NCBI GenBank assembly: GCA_943333275.1
Contig: CALQSQ010000006.1
Span: 1-64,000 of the forward strand
Reading direction: 5' to 3'
Origin: Akkermansia muciniphila
GTDB lineage: Bacteria > Verrucomicrobiota > Verrucomicrobiia > Verrucomicrobiales > V1-33
DNA: 64,000 nucleotides
The notes under the pieces are model-generated. The model was not told the DNA's origin and made no database searches. It saw only the letters and a program-made list of their open reading frames with translations. This document shows, one piece after another, positions 27,767 to 35,920 of this stretch (positions within the stretch are counted from its first letter, which is position 1; each line of letters begins with the position of its first letter). The position numbers were made by a program, and so were the translations under genes.

Positions 27767-29773
27767 ATGCGCCTCGTCACCCTGCTATCGTTTTGCTTCC
27801 TGCTCTCCGTCTCCCGCGCGGAATTGCCGGAATTTCGATTCTCGCTGGATCACATGGATCTCAAGGTGGCGCCGGAGGAGGATTTCTTTCGTTATGCCTG
27901 CGGCACCTGGTTGAAACAAAACAAGATTCCGTCGGATCGGGCATCGTGGGGACCGACGGAGTATCTCATGGAGAGAAATGCGGCGCAACTGAGGGCGATT
28001 TGTGATGCAGTGGCGGCGGGCTCCGGTGGCGGGCCGGAGGCGTTGGTGGGGCCGTTTTTTGCGGCGGCGATGAACGAGACGAAAATGAATGAACTCGGCT
28101 GGACTCCCGTGGCGGGGGATCTGGCAAGCATCGAAGCCATCACAGATAAATCCTCCCTCGCCGAACTCATGGGCGCCTTCCAATTCCACGGCGACAGCAC
28201 GCTCTTCGGCTGGTATGTCGATGCCGATGCCCGTGAGAGCGACCGCTACGCCTTCCACATTACGCAGGGCGGGCTGTCCCTGCCGGATCGCGATTATTAT
28301 CTTCACGCCGACTTCGCAAAAGTCCTCTCCGCCTACACCTCCCATGTGGAGAAAATCTTCACCCTCGCAGGCGATGATCCCCCCGCCGCCCAAGCCCATG
28401 CCGCCACCATCGTGCGCCTGGAGACCGCCCTCGCCAAAGTTTCCAAACCCGCCGAGGACCTCAACGATGCCGTGGAAAATTACCACAAGCTCACCGATGC
28501 GGAACTCACCGCCCTCGCCCCGGATTTCCCCTGGCCCTCCTTCTGGAAAGGCCTCACGTTCCACCCCACCACCCTCGTCCTCGGCCAGCCGGAGTTCCTC
28601 GCCGCCGCCGCCAAACTCTTCGCCGCAGAGTCCCTCGCCGACTGGAAGACCTACGTCCGCTGGAACATCCTCAGCAACGCCTCACCCTCCCTCCACCAAG
28701 CCGCCGCCGACGAAAATTTCGCCTTCTACGGCAAAGTCCTCGAAGGCCAGCAGGAACAAAGCCCCCGCTGGAAACGCGCCGTCAAGATCACCGATGCCTC
28801 GCTCGGCGATGCCCTCGGCCAGCTCTACGTCGCCAAGCATTTTCCCCCCGCTGCCAAGCAGTGCATGGAAACAATGGTCGCCAACCTCAAAGCCACCTAC
28901 GCCGACCACATCCGCCAGGCCACCTGGATGAGCCCCGCCACCCGCGACAAAGCCCTCCTCAAGCTCGACAAATTCCACGCCAAGCTCGGCTACCCCGATA
29001 AATGGAAAACCTACGACGGCCTCCAAATCCTCCCCGGCGACTACTACGGCAATCTCCAGCGCACCGCCCTCTGGCACTCCCAGTTCCAGCTCCGCCGCGT
29101 CGGCCAGCCCGTCGACCGCGACGAGTGGGCCATGACCGCCCCCACCGTCAACGCCTACTTCAACCAGAACAACAACGAGATCGTCTTCCCCGCCGGCATC
29201 CTCCAGCCACCCTTCTTCGACCTCACCCTCGACGACGCCATCAACTACGGCTCCACCGGCGCCGTCATCGGCCATGAAATGACCCACGGCTTCGACAGCG
29301 AAGGCCGCAAATTCAACGCCTCCGGCAACCTCGAAGACTGGTGGACCCCCGCCGACGCCGCCGAATTCAACCGCCGCGCCGACGTCCTCATCCAGGACTT
29401 CAACCGCCGCGAAGGCCTCCCGGGCATCAAAGTAAACGGCAAACTCACCCTCCCCGAAAACATCGCGGATCTCGGCGGCATCGTCCTCGCCTACGAAGCC
29501 CTCCAGCGCGCCCTCAAAGAAAACCCACCCCCCACCGCCACCATCGGCGGCTTCACCCCCCAGCAACGCTACTTCCTCAGCTACACCCAGAGCTGGATGC
29601 AACTCGCCCAGTCCGCCATCATCCGCAAACGCATGGCCAGCGACTCCCACGCCCCCGACCACCTCCGCGCCATCGCCCCCCTGCAAAACTTCCAACCCTG
29701 GTACGACGCCTTCCACATCCCCCCCAAAAGCAAAATGTACCTCCCCCCCGCCAAACGCGCCACCATCTGGTAG
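27767..29773 (+). CDS. M13-family zinc metallopeptidase (PepO/neprilysin-like)
   Basis: A 668-residue exported peptidase with a signal peptide at about 1-18. The zinc site is H-E-M-T-H at 503-507 with the third ligand in E-N-I-A-D-L-G-G (564-571). The substrate-binding N-A-Y-F motif and the N-terminal F-F-R-Y-A-C-G-T-W segment are both present, and length is typical. It would degrade small peptides in the periplasm or outside. Codon choice changes sharply at about 28140: the first 120 codons end in mixed bases with many G, the rest almost all in C. The upstream open frame to 27632 lacks signal-peptide character, so Met 27767 was chosen. Confidence 0.94.
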   Translation: MRLVTLLSFCFLLSVSRAELPEFRFSLDHMDLKVAPEEDFFRYACGTWLKQNKIPSDRASWGPTEYLMERNAAQLRAICDAVAAGSGGGPEALVGPFFAAAMNETKMNELGWTPVAGDLASIEAITDKSSLAELMGAFQFHGDSTLFGWYVDADARESDRYAFHITQGGLSLPDRDYYLHADFAKVLSAYTSHVEKIFTLAGDDPPAAQAHAATIVRLETALAKVSKPAEDLNDAVENYHKLTDAELTALAPDFPWPSFWKGLTFHPTTLVLGQPEFLAAAAKLFAAESLADWKTYVRWNILSNASPSLHQAAADENFAFYGKVLEGQQEQSPRWKRAVKITDASLGDALGQLYVAKHFPPAAKQCMETMVANLKATYADHIRQATWMSPATRDKALLKLDKFHAKLGYPDKWKTYDGLQILPGDYYGNLQRTALWHSQFQLRRVGQPVDRDEWAMTAPTVNAYFNQNNNEIVFPAGILQPPFFDLTLDDAINYGSTGAVIGHEMTHGFDSEGRKFNASGNLEDWWTPADAAEFNRRADVLIQDFNRREGLPGIKVNGKLTLPENIADLGGIVLAYEALQRALKENPPPTATIGGFTPQQRYFLSYTQSWMQLAQSAIIRKRMASDSHAPDHLRAIAPLQNFQPWYDAFHIPPKSKMYLPPAKRATIW

Positions 29774-29781
29774 CGTGGTGC

Positions 29782-30102
29782 TCAGCGTCGTGAAGGCTTC
29801 GAGTCCAGCACGAAGCGGATCAGACCCTGCACCGTGCAGTGCGACTCGATGGCGTGGCGCAGCGGGAGTTTGCCGTGGAGGGTGTAGACATTGCGGCGGC
29901 CCTGACGTTCGCGTTTGAGCACGCCGCCGGCTTCGAGTTCGGAAATGATCTTGTGCACCGCGCGTTCCGTGATGCCCACGGAGGTGGCGATGTCGCGCAG
30001 GCGCATCTCCGGATCCGAGGCCAGGCTGAGCAGCACGTGGGCGTGATTGGTGAAGAACGTCCAGCCGGAGGGCGGCGGACTGGGTGCGGCAGATTTTTTC
30101 AT
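29782..30102 (-). CDS. Winged-helix transcriptional regulator
   Basis: A 106-residue DNA-binding protein. A winged helix-turn-helix occupies about residues 15-75: L-R-D-I-A-T-S-V-G-I-T-E-R-A-V-H-K-I-I-S is the helix-turn-helix, followed by L-E-A-G-G-V-L-K-R-E-R and R-R-N-V-Y-T-L as the wing. It resembles the MarR/ArsR-like small regulators. The frame is open to 30153, but that extension would run into the palindrome at 30131-30160, so Met 30102 was chosen. It is divergent from the bicarbonate transporter gene with the palindrome between, which suggests it controls both itself and the transporter. The effector is unknown, perhaps inorganic carbon. Confidence 0.82.
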   Translation of the reverse strand: MKKSAAPSPPPSGWTFFTNHAHVLLSLASDPEMRLRDIATSVGITERAVHKIISELEAGGVLKRERQGRRNVYTLHGKLPLRHAIESHCTVQGLIRFVLDSKPSRR

Positions 30103-30130
30103 TTTAAATTGGACAGGAGACAAATGCGGT

Positions 30131-30160
30131 GAAATACATGAATAACAGTTCATGTATTTC
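30131..30160. promoter_or_regulatory. Perfect 12-bp palindromic operator candidate
   Basis: Arms 30131-30142 (GAAATACATGAA) and 30149-30160 are exact reverse complements separated by six bases. It sits in the 115-base region between the divergent winged-helix regulator and sbtA genes. Position and symmetry fit an operator bound by a dimer of the adjacent regulator. The stem could also fold as a hairpin, but there is no T-run after it. Confidence 0.75.
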
Positions 30161-30217
30161 TATTCCAGCAAATAAACACCAGAAACCCTCAACACGCAAG
30201 TCCCCACCAGCCCCCTC

Positions 30218-31204
30218 ATGGAACTCATCCAATCCCTCACCGCCAGTCTGCTCTCCCCCATGGTCCTCGCCTTTGTGCTGGGGATTGTCGCCACGCTCAT
30301 CAAGAGCGACCTCAAGTTCCCGGACGAGCTGCAGTCGGCGCTGACGATCTATCTGCTCTTCGCCATCGGCCTCAAGGGAGGCATGAAGCTGGAAGGCCTG
30401 AGCCTTTCCGTGGTGGGCGGGCCGCTGCTCAGCGCCATTCTGCTCAGCGTGGTGATTCCGGTGTGGTGCTTTTATATCTTGAAAGGTTTTGTCCGGCTGA
30501 ATTCCATCAATGCCGGGGCCATTGCCGCCCATTATGGATCGGTCTCCGCGGTGACGTTCAGTGCGGCCCTGGCATTTCTGGAGAATGCCAGGGTGCCTGT
30601 GGAGGGATTCGTCCCCGCCCTGCTTGCCATCATGGAAGCCCCCGCCATCATCGTCGCGGTGTTTCTGGCCTTGAGAAAAAGGGGCGGTGGCGACTCCGCT
30701 CCCGGCGAGTTCAAGCACCTGCTCCACGATCTGCTCACCGGCAAGGGCATCATCCTCCTCCTCGGCGGCCTGGCCATCGGACTGGCCTGCGGCAAAAAGG
30801 GTTTCGATCAGGTGGCACCCATGTTCGATGCCCCATTCAAAGGCGTGCTCACCCTCTTCCTGCTCGAAGTCGGGCTCGTCACCGGCCGGAGGCTGGGTGA
30901 TTTAAAGGCTGCGGGCTGGAGGCTCGTGGCCTTTGCCATTGTCATGCCCATCCTGCACGGGTGCCTTGGGGCCCTGCTGGGGAAATGGTGCGGCTTGGGG
31001 CTGGGCGGCAGCACGGTGCTGGCCACGCTCGCCGCCAGTGCCTCCTACATCGCCGCCCCCGCCCCCGCCGCCATCCGCATCGCCCTGCCCACCGCCAGTC
31101 CCGCCTACTACTTCACCTCCTCCCTGGCCATCACCTTTCCCTTCAACATCGTCCTCGGCATCCCTCTCTACCACGGCGTGGCCAAGTTCCTGCTCAACGC
31201 ATGA
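30218..31204 (+). CDS. sbtA: SbtA-type sodium-dependent bicarbonate transporter
   Basis: A 328-residue inner-membrane protein with about ten hydrophobic helices arranged as two inverted halves. It matches the SbtA/DUF897 family in several motifs: G-L-K-G-G-M-K-L, A-A-H-Y-G-S-V-S-A-V-T-F in the first half, and A-S-Y-I-A-A-P-A-P-A-A-I-R and T-F-P-F-N-x-x-x-G-I-P-L-Y in the second. The family imports bicarbonate with sodium and is best known from cyanobacterial carbon-concentrating mechanisms. A carbonic-anhydrase lipoprotein gene follows after 42 bases and a regulator is divergent. No SbtB PII-like partner is adjacent. It likely supplies bicarbonate to carboxylases in a heterotroph. Confidence 0.92.
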   Translation: MELIQSLTASLLSPMVLAFVLGIVATLIKSDLKFPDELQSALTIYLLFAIGLKGGMKLEGLSLSVVGGPLLSAILLSVVIPVWCFYILKGFVRLNSINAGAIAAHYGSVSAVTFSAALAFLENARVPVEGFVPALLAIMEAPAIIVAVFLALRKRGGGDSAPGEFKHLLHDLLTGKGIILLLGGLAIGLACGKKGFDQVAPMFDAPFKGVLTLFLLEVGLVTGRRLGDLKAAGWRLVAFAIVMPILHGCLGALLGKWCGLGLGGSTVLATLAASASYIAAPAPAAIRIALPTASPAYYFTSSLAITFPFNIVLGIPLYHGVAKFLLNA

Positions 31205-31246
31205 CGCCCCGCACCGCACCGCCCATCACCCACAACACCCATACCC

Positions 31247-31948
31247 ATGCAACACCCCATCCACACCACCACCGCCCTCCTGTCCCTCAGCGCAGCCCTG
31301 TTCCTTTCCAGCTGTGCCACCTCCGTCGTCCAAACCAAGCAGTCCCAAGCCTCCCTTTCACCAGCCCAGGCCGTGGAAGCGTTGAAACAGGGGAATGACC
31401 GCTTCGTCTCAGGCCACGGCAAACACCGCGATCTCCAGGCCCAGGCTCGGAAGACCGCAGCCGGCCAGTATCCCTTCGCAGCCGTGCTCGGCTGCATCGA
31501 CTCCCGCGCCTCCAATGAAATCATTTTCGACCAGGGCATTGGCGACATCTTCAGCGCCCGCGTCGCGGGAAATGTCCTTAACGACGACCTCCTCGGCAGC
31601 CTCGAATACGCCGCAGCCAAGGCTGGTGCCAAGGCCATCGTCGTCGTGGGCCACACCGGCTGCGGCGCGGTCGGCGGCGCTTGTGCCAACGTGAAGCTCG
31701 GCCACGTCACCGGACTGGTCGATAAAATCAAGCCCTCAGTCAGGAAAGTCCTCGCGGATCCCCACGCCGCCCACCAAGGTCCGGCCTTTGAAAACCGCGT
31801 GGCCGAGGAAAATGTGAAATACGTCACCCAGCTCATCCGGCAACGCAGCACCATCCTGCGCGACCTCGAACGCCAGGGTAAACTCCAGATTACCGCCGGC
31901 ATTTATCATCTCGACACCGGGAAGGTGGAATTTTTCGACAGAAATTAA
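31247..31948 (+). CDS. Beta-carbonic anhydrase, predicted lipoprotein
   Basis: A 233-residue zinc enzyme interconverting carbon dioxide and bicarbonate. Zinc ligands are C83, H136 and C139, with the catalytic Asp85-Arg87 pair in G-C-I-D-S-R and V-G-H-T-G-C-G-A-V around the second site. Residues 1-23 look like a lipoprotein signal with lipobox L-S-S-C, so the mature enzyme would be anchored outside the cytoplasm, whereas most beta-carbonic anhydrases are cytoplasmic. It is 42 bases downstream of sbtA on the same strand, so it probably prepares bicarbonate for uptake. All catalytic residues are present. Membrane side (inner or outer) cannot be decided. Confidence 0.92.
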   Translation: MQHPIHTTTALLSLSAALFLSSCATSVVQTKQSQASLSPAQAVEALKQGNDRFVSGHGKHRDLQAQARKTAAGQYPFAAVLGCIDSRASNEIIFDQGIGDIFSARVAGNVLNDDLLGSLEYAAAKAGAKAIVVVGHTGCGAVGGACANVKLGHVTGLVDKIKPSVRKVLADPHAAHQGPAFENRVAEENVKYVTQLIRQRSTILRDLERQGKLQITAGIYHLDTGKVEFFDRN

Positions 31949-32071
31949 AAAACCCCCGTCGGACCGGCGTCTGCGATGGCAGCCAGTCCCACCAGCATCG
32001 CGGCGCCGGCCATCTTCATGGGCATCCCCCCGCCCTTGCCAAATGCACCCTTCATGTTATAGTCAGTACAC

Positions 32072-32818
32072 ATGGCCACCCTGCTTCCCCGCACGCTCCT
32101 CGCACTCTGCCTGCTCCTCACCGCCTGCCAGAAAGAGAAAACTCCCCCCGCGAAAAACACCCGCGCAGAGAGAATCCAACTCCTCCTCAACCAGGGCAAC
32201 GAACAGCGCCGCAACTTCGCCAACACCGACGCCCTCGCCATCTACCAGCAAGCCCTCGCCCTCTGCGGCAAATCCAAAGACGCCCACCTCTGGTCAGACA
32301 TCGCCAAACAGATCGCCTTCACCCATCAAAGCCTCGGCGATCCTGAAAGCGCCGTCGCCCTCTACCGCGAAATCCTCGCCCAGAACAACAAACACTTCGG
32401 CAAGACCTCCCCGGAGAGCGCCGACACCGCAGACAACCTCGCCCACCTCCTTTGGTTGCGGGGCGACTACGTCGCAGTGGAGACCCTCCTGCGCCGCATG
32501 GTCGCCTTGAATGAGAGCGCCTTCCGCAGAAAGCACTATCCGGAAGCCGGCATCGGCAGATGCGCCCACCAGCTCACCAGCAGCCTCACCAGCCTCGGCA
32601 CCTTTCTTGAACAATCCAAGCCCCTCAAGGAAGTGGAGCCCCTCATCAGGCGCGCCTTGAAGGTGGAGATCGGCTACCATGCGAAAACCAAGAAAATGGA
32701 CGCCTCCCTCTATGACGCCATGGACAAATACCATTCCACCCTCGTCAAAATGGGCGACACAGCGGAGCAGGCCCAGGAAAAGATCGATGCCATGATGCAT
32801 TCGGTCGCCAAAAGGTGA
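32072..32818 (+). CDS. TPR lipoprotein, copy 1 of three
   Basis: A 248-residue lipoprotein with lipobox T-A-C (Cys19) and a body of helical repeats of the tetratricopeptide type (about 40-230), for example A-L-A-I-Y-Q-Q-A-L-A-L-C, A-V-A-L-Y-R-E-I-L-A-Q-N and V-E-P-L-I-R-R-A-L. The end, M-G-D-T-x-E-Q-A-Q-E-K-I-D, is shared with the next two genes. Role unknown; TPR lipoproteins often scaffold envelope complexes. It is the most diverged copy of a tandem set at 32072-34519 and keeps the signal peptide nearly identical to the others. Confidence 0.8.
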   Translation: MATLLPRTLLALCLLLTACQKEKTPPAKNTRAERIQLLLNQGNEQRRNFANTDALAIYQQALALCGKSKDAHLWSDIAKQIAFTHQSLGDPESAVALYREILAQNNKHFGKTSPESADTADNLAHLLWLRGDYVAVETLLRRMVALNESAFRRKHYPEAGIGRCAHQLTSSLTSLGTFLEQSKPLKEVEPLIRRALKVEIGYHAKTKKMDASLYDAMDKYHSTLVKMGDTAEQAQEKIDAMMHSVAKR

Positions 32819-32911
32819 GGCCCGCCCCGCAGCCTTCAGGAAACATCCGCCCCCCATGGGCCACCGCCGGGACCCTTGCCAACCCCGCCCCCTCTGTGTA
32901 TCCTCCGCCCC

Positions 32912-33658
32912 ATGGATATGCTCCTCCCACGCACCCTCCTTGCACTCTGCCTGCTCATGAGTGCCTGCACGGATAAGCAACCTACCCTCACCTTCAAAGA
33001 GCGCGCGGCGAGATTCAAGGCTCTCAACGAGGAAGGAACAGCCCTGTGCAGCAAATTCGCCTACCGCGAAGCCCTCGCCGCCTACCAAAGCGCCCTCGCC
33101 CTTTGTGATAGAACCGCCTACCCCCTCCCCTGGTCCAATACCGCCAAAGATGCCGCCTGGACCCTTCGACAACTCGGCAAACACGACCAGGCCGAAGCCC
33201 TCTACCGCGAGATCCTCGCCCATAACGAACGATACATCGGCAAGGACTCCCCCGAGACCCTGGACACCATCGACTCCCTCCTCTCCCTCCTTTCACTGCG
33301 CAACGACGTCACCGAATCCGCCTCCCTCCAGCGCCGATTGGTAACCATCCATGAAGCAAACCTCGCCAGGAACACCCCCGAGGAACGCAACAGCGGCAGG
33401 GACAGCCGCCTGTTGAGCAGCAGCCTGGAAAACCTCGGAGTCCTGCTGGAAAGCTCCCAGCGCTTTGACGAAGCAGAGCCCCTCATTCGCAAAGCATTGC
33501 AAGTCGAAGTGGCCTGCCAAATCAAAACCAAGACCACGAACACCGGCATCAACTCCCTGCAAGCCTCCTACCGCAACCTCCTCCTCAAAATGGGCGACAC
33601 GGAAGAGCAGGCGCAGGAGAAGATCGATAAAATCATGGAGCCGCTCTCTAAAAAGTGA
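32912..33658 (+). CDS. TPR lipoprotein, copy 2 of three
   Basis: A 248-residue lipoprotein (lipobox M-S-A-C, Cys19) with the same repeat layout as its neighbours: A-L-A-A-Y-Q-S-A-L-A-L-C, A-E-A-L-Y-R-E-I-L-A-H-N and A-E-P-L-I-R-K-A-L-Q-V-E. The frame is open 12 codons upstream, but the signal peptide fixes Met 32912. The 36 bases just before the start are similar to those before copy 3, so the duplicated unit includes upstream DNA. Function unknown, as for copy 1. Confidence 0.82.
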   Translation: MDMLLPRTLLALCLLMSACTDKQPTLTFKERAARFKALNEEGTALCSKFAYREALAAYQSALALCDRTAYPLPWSNTAKDAAWTLRQLGKHDQAEALYREILAHNERYIGKDSPETLDTIDSLLSLLSLRNDVTESASLQRRLVTIHEANLARNTPEERNSGRDSRLLSSSLENLGVLLESSQRFDEAEPLIRKALQVEVACQIKTKTTNTGINSLQASYRNLLLKMGDTEEQAQEKIDKIMEPLSKK

Positions 33659-33751
33659 GGCCGGGAGCGGGATTTTGAAGCCGAGGGGGCCACCCTCTGG
33701 CCACTCCCCCCGCCCTTGCCCCCCGCGCCCATCCCGTTTACACTCCCGCCC

Positions 33752-34519
33752 ATGGCCACCATGCTCCCGCGCACCCTCCTCGCACTCTGCCTGCTCATGA
33801 GCGCCTGTGAGGAAAAGCAAACTCCCACGCCCAAACCCCCGGCAACTGCCAAGCCTGCCGAGAAAACCGACGCGTTCACCGAATTGTACAATGAAGGAAA
33901 CCTCCAGCGTGAAAAATTCGCTTACCGCGAAGCACTCACTGCCTACGAGAAGGCCCTCGCTCTCTGTGATAAAGTTGCAGATGCTCAGAGGTGGTCCAAA
34001 ACAGCGAAACAGGCCGCCTGGACCCATCAAGCGCTCGGCGCGTATGACAAAGCCGAAGCCCTCTTCCGTGAAATCCTCGCCCAGAACGACGCCCAATTCG
34101 GCAAGCCATCCCCAGACAGCGCCGAAACCAACGATGCGCTCGTTCGCATCCTGTGCTTAACAGGCAAACTGGCGGATGCGGAGTCCCTTCTGCGCGACAT
34201 GGTAGACGTTTGTGAAGACACCCTTGGCAAAAACAAACCCCAGGAAACCACCATCGGCAGCGACAGCCACCGGTTATCGGAAAGTTTGTTCAACCTAGGA
34301 AATTTTCTCCTAGATCTAAACCGCCAAAAGGAAGCAGAGCCCATTGACAGAAAAGCGCTGCAAGTAGAGATCGACTGCCAGGTAAAAACAAAAATCCAAG
34401 ACTCCAAATTATATTTCTACCAAATCAACTACCGCGGCACACTTATAGGATTGGGCGACACGGAGGAGCAGGCGCAAGCCAAGATCGATAAAATGATGGA
34501 GCCGTTGAGGAAGAAGTGA
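33752..34519 (+). CDS. TPR lipoprotein, copy 3 of three
   Basis: A 255-residue lipoprotein (lipobox M-S-A-C, Cys19), most like copy 2 in the signal peptide and in the last 20 residues, M-E-P-L-R-K-K. A Pro/Lys/Ala-rich linker follows the lipidated Cys and is longer than in the other copies. TPR-type repeats cover about 45-245. The 3' third turns A/T-richer (T-K-I-Q-D-S-K-L-Y-F-Y region) and is followed by a cytosine-poor tract, suggesting that the edge of the duplication or a recombination point lies here. Met 33752 was chosen over the upstream open frame for the signal peptide. Confidence 0.82.
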   Translation: MATMLPRTLLALCLLMSACEEKQTPTPKPPATAKPAEKTDAFTELYNEGNLQREKFAYREALTAYEKALALCDKVADAQRWSKTAKQAAWTHQALGAYDKAEALFREILAQNDAQFGKPSPDSAETNDALVRILCLTGKLADAESLLRDMVDVCEDTLGKNKPQETTIGSDSHRLSESLFNLGNFLLDLNRQKEAEPIDRKALQVEIDCQVKTKIQDSKLYFYQINYRGTLIGLGDTEEQAQAKIDKMMEPLRKK

Positions 34520-34782
34520 GGTAGGGAGAGTGGTTTTTAGGAAGGGGTTGGAATAAAGTGGGTAGGGTGGGCTTGAAGGGGAAAAGGGAGAGTTGGGAAG
34601 TGGAACTGGGGGATAGAAAGGTGAAGGTGGAAAGTGAGGAATTGAAAAAGGCGAGGTAAATTCTAGAACAAGTAGAAGGAAATGTTGGACCGGGGAGAGT
34701 GATTGTGAAATTGGGAGAAATGTTTTTGATAATGGGTGAGATGTTTTGAGTCTAATATTTAAATGCGGAGTTATCATTGCGG
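34520..34782 (+). other. Purine-rich, cytosine-poor intergenic tract
   Basis: Between the third TPR gene and the next gene is a 318-base gap. Bases 34522-34750 contain only about seven cytosines by hand count, and the plus strand is mostly G and A with some T. No gene, RNA or hairpin was found. The complementary open frame is rich in Pro/Ser/Leu only because of base composition. Confidence 0.6.
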
Positions 34783-34810
34783 TTGACATTTTCAAAAAGG
34801 AGCTTACTTT
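34783..34810 (+). promoter_or_regulatory. Sigma-70-type promoter candidate for the 34838 gene
   Basis: A perfect -35 box TTGACA at 34783-34788 is followed after 16 bases by TACTTT at 34805-34810, a weak -10 box. Transcription would start near 34818, about 20 bases before the ATG at 34838. A GGAG at 34799-34802 is too far upstream to be a ribosome-binding site. Confidence 0.5.
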
Positions 34811-34837
34811 TTTTCCCTAATCTGAATCTTTATTACC

Positions 34838-35548
34838 ATGGGAGGAGAATCTTTTATCGAACGTTACAGTCGGGCTGACTTGTTGAAGAGCATGATTAAT
34901 GGGTTTTCTCCTGCTTTTAATCCTGCGGATACTCTGCTAACCATTTCTTCCTTCACTTCCTTTCTTACTTCCATCAGCACCATCAATGTTTTGATAGCGA
35001 CTCAGGAGGGGAGCCTCACTACCAGTGCTGAGACGCGGAGTGCTCTGGTGAAGACGATGAAGAAGCGGGGGACGCAGATCGTGGGGAGGCTGAAGAGCAA
35101 TGAGGCGTGGGTGGCGGAATGGGGGGCGGCGAAGTTGGTGGCGGATCGGCTGCGGGGGATGCGTGCGCCGAAGGGGAAGGGGGCGGCGCAGGGGCTTTTC
35201 CCGGAGGCTTCGGTGACGCGGGGGAAGGGGGGGCAGGCGTTTGCGGAGACGGCGTTGCTTTTTGAGCAGCTCATGGGCATCGCGTCGGGCGCGCCGAACT
35301 GGTCGCTGGGGGTGCCGGTGGATATTTCCCCGACGACGCTGACGACGCTGCTCAACCAGCTCAAATCCCTGAACACCTCCATCGCCACCCTGCAAAGCAC
35401 CCTGAAAACCAACCGCCAAAAACGCCAGGCCCTCTACACCGGCCCCAAAAGCCTCCAAGTGAAATTCCAAGCGCTCAAAAATGCGGTGAAAGGCCAATAC
35501 GGGCAGGATAGCGCGGAAGCGGCATCGGTGCGGGGGGTGAAGTGGTAG
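34838..35548 (+). CDS. Hypothetical protein
   Basis: A 236-residue protein with no signal peptide. It has a short helical N-terminus with L-T-I-S-S-F-T-S-F-L, a long middle region of basic and hydrophobic helices, and a C-terminal K-N-A-V-K-G-Q-Y-G-Q-D-S-A-E-A segment ending G-V-K-W. This last pattern, a helix ending in a K-W or K-F strand, recurs in small hypotheticals of planctomycetes and Verrucomicrobiota. Codon usage shifts twice: A/T-rich until about 35030, G-ending until about 35345, then C- and A-ending. No function can be given. It is preceded by a cytosine-poor tract and followed by a nested inverted repeat. Confidence 0.65.
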   Translation: MGGESFIERYSRADLLKSMINGFSPAFNPADTLLTISSFTSFLTSISTINVLIATQEGSLTTSAETRSALVKTMKKRGTQIVGRLKSNEAWVAEWGAAKLVADRLRGMRAPKGKGAAQGLFPEASVTRGKGGQAFAETALLFEQLMGIASGAPNWSLGVPVDISPTTLTTLLNQLKSLNTSIATLQSTLKTNRQKRQALYTGPKSLQVKFQALKNAVKGQYGQDSAEAASVRGVKW

Positions 35549-35577
35549 GGGAGCGCTGATTTAAGCAGGGTGCCTTT

Positions 35578-35764
35578 CAGGCCAACGGCCTGAAACATGC
35601 CAGCCCAGGGCAACGCCCTGGGTTGCCAAGGAAGGGAATCTCAGCCCTGAAGGGGCGACCCATCCGGGGTGGTGGCGCCTGTGCCGCCCCTTCAGGGCTA
35701 CCTTCCATGGGGATCTTGACCCAGGGCGTTGCCCTGGGCTGGCATGTTTCAGGGCGTTGCCCTG
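35578..35764. repeat. Nested inverted-repeat (REP/BIME-like) element
   Basis: Outer arms 35578-35622 and 35720-35764 are reverse complements over 45 bases with two mismatches; 31 bases (35592-35622 with 35720-35750) match perfectly. Inside are shorter arms, 35643-35657 and 35685-35699, also perfectly complementary over 15 bases. The arms are themselves made of small palindromes around CCAGGGC and GCCCTGG. This is typical of REP-like elements moved by RAYT transposases; no transposase gene is nearby. The rest of the 35549-35920 gap shows nothing else. Confidence 0.8.
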
Positions 35765-35920
35765 GAGAACCCTCGCTCCCGTTGGGGCTGATGAATGGCC
35801 CTGGCGCTCTCAGATTCCCAGCGCCTCAAAGTTCCCCTGAATCTTTAATCAGCGCTTCCGTAGGGGGTGGGGCGGCGCGCGGCTTGACGGAGAGGCGGGG
35901 GGTGGGTAGTTTGGTGGCGA

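Noticed and set aside
28682-29716. 344-codon minus-strand frame with Gly/Val/Glu-rich translation
   Set aside because: Shadow of the zinc-site half of the M13 peptidase.
31945-32054. Small minus-strand frame of about 36 codons after the carbonic anhydrase gene
   Set aside because: Hydrophobic but short, with no ribosome-binding site, and composition alone can explain it.
35578-35764. CRISPR array
   Set aside because: Repeats are inverted, not direct, and there are no regular spacers; no cas gene is present.
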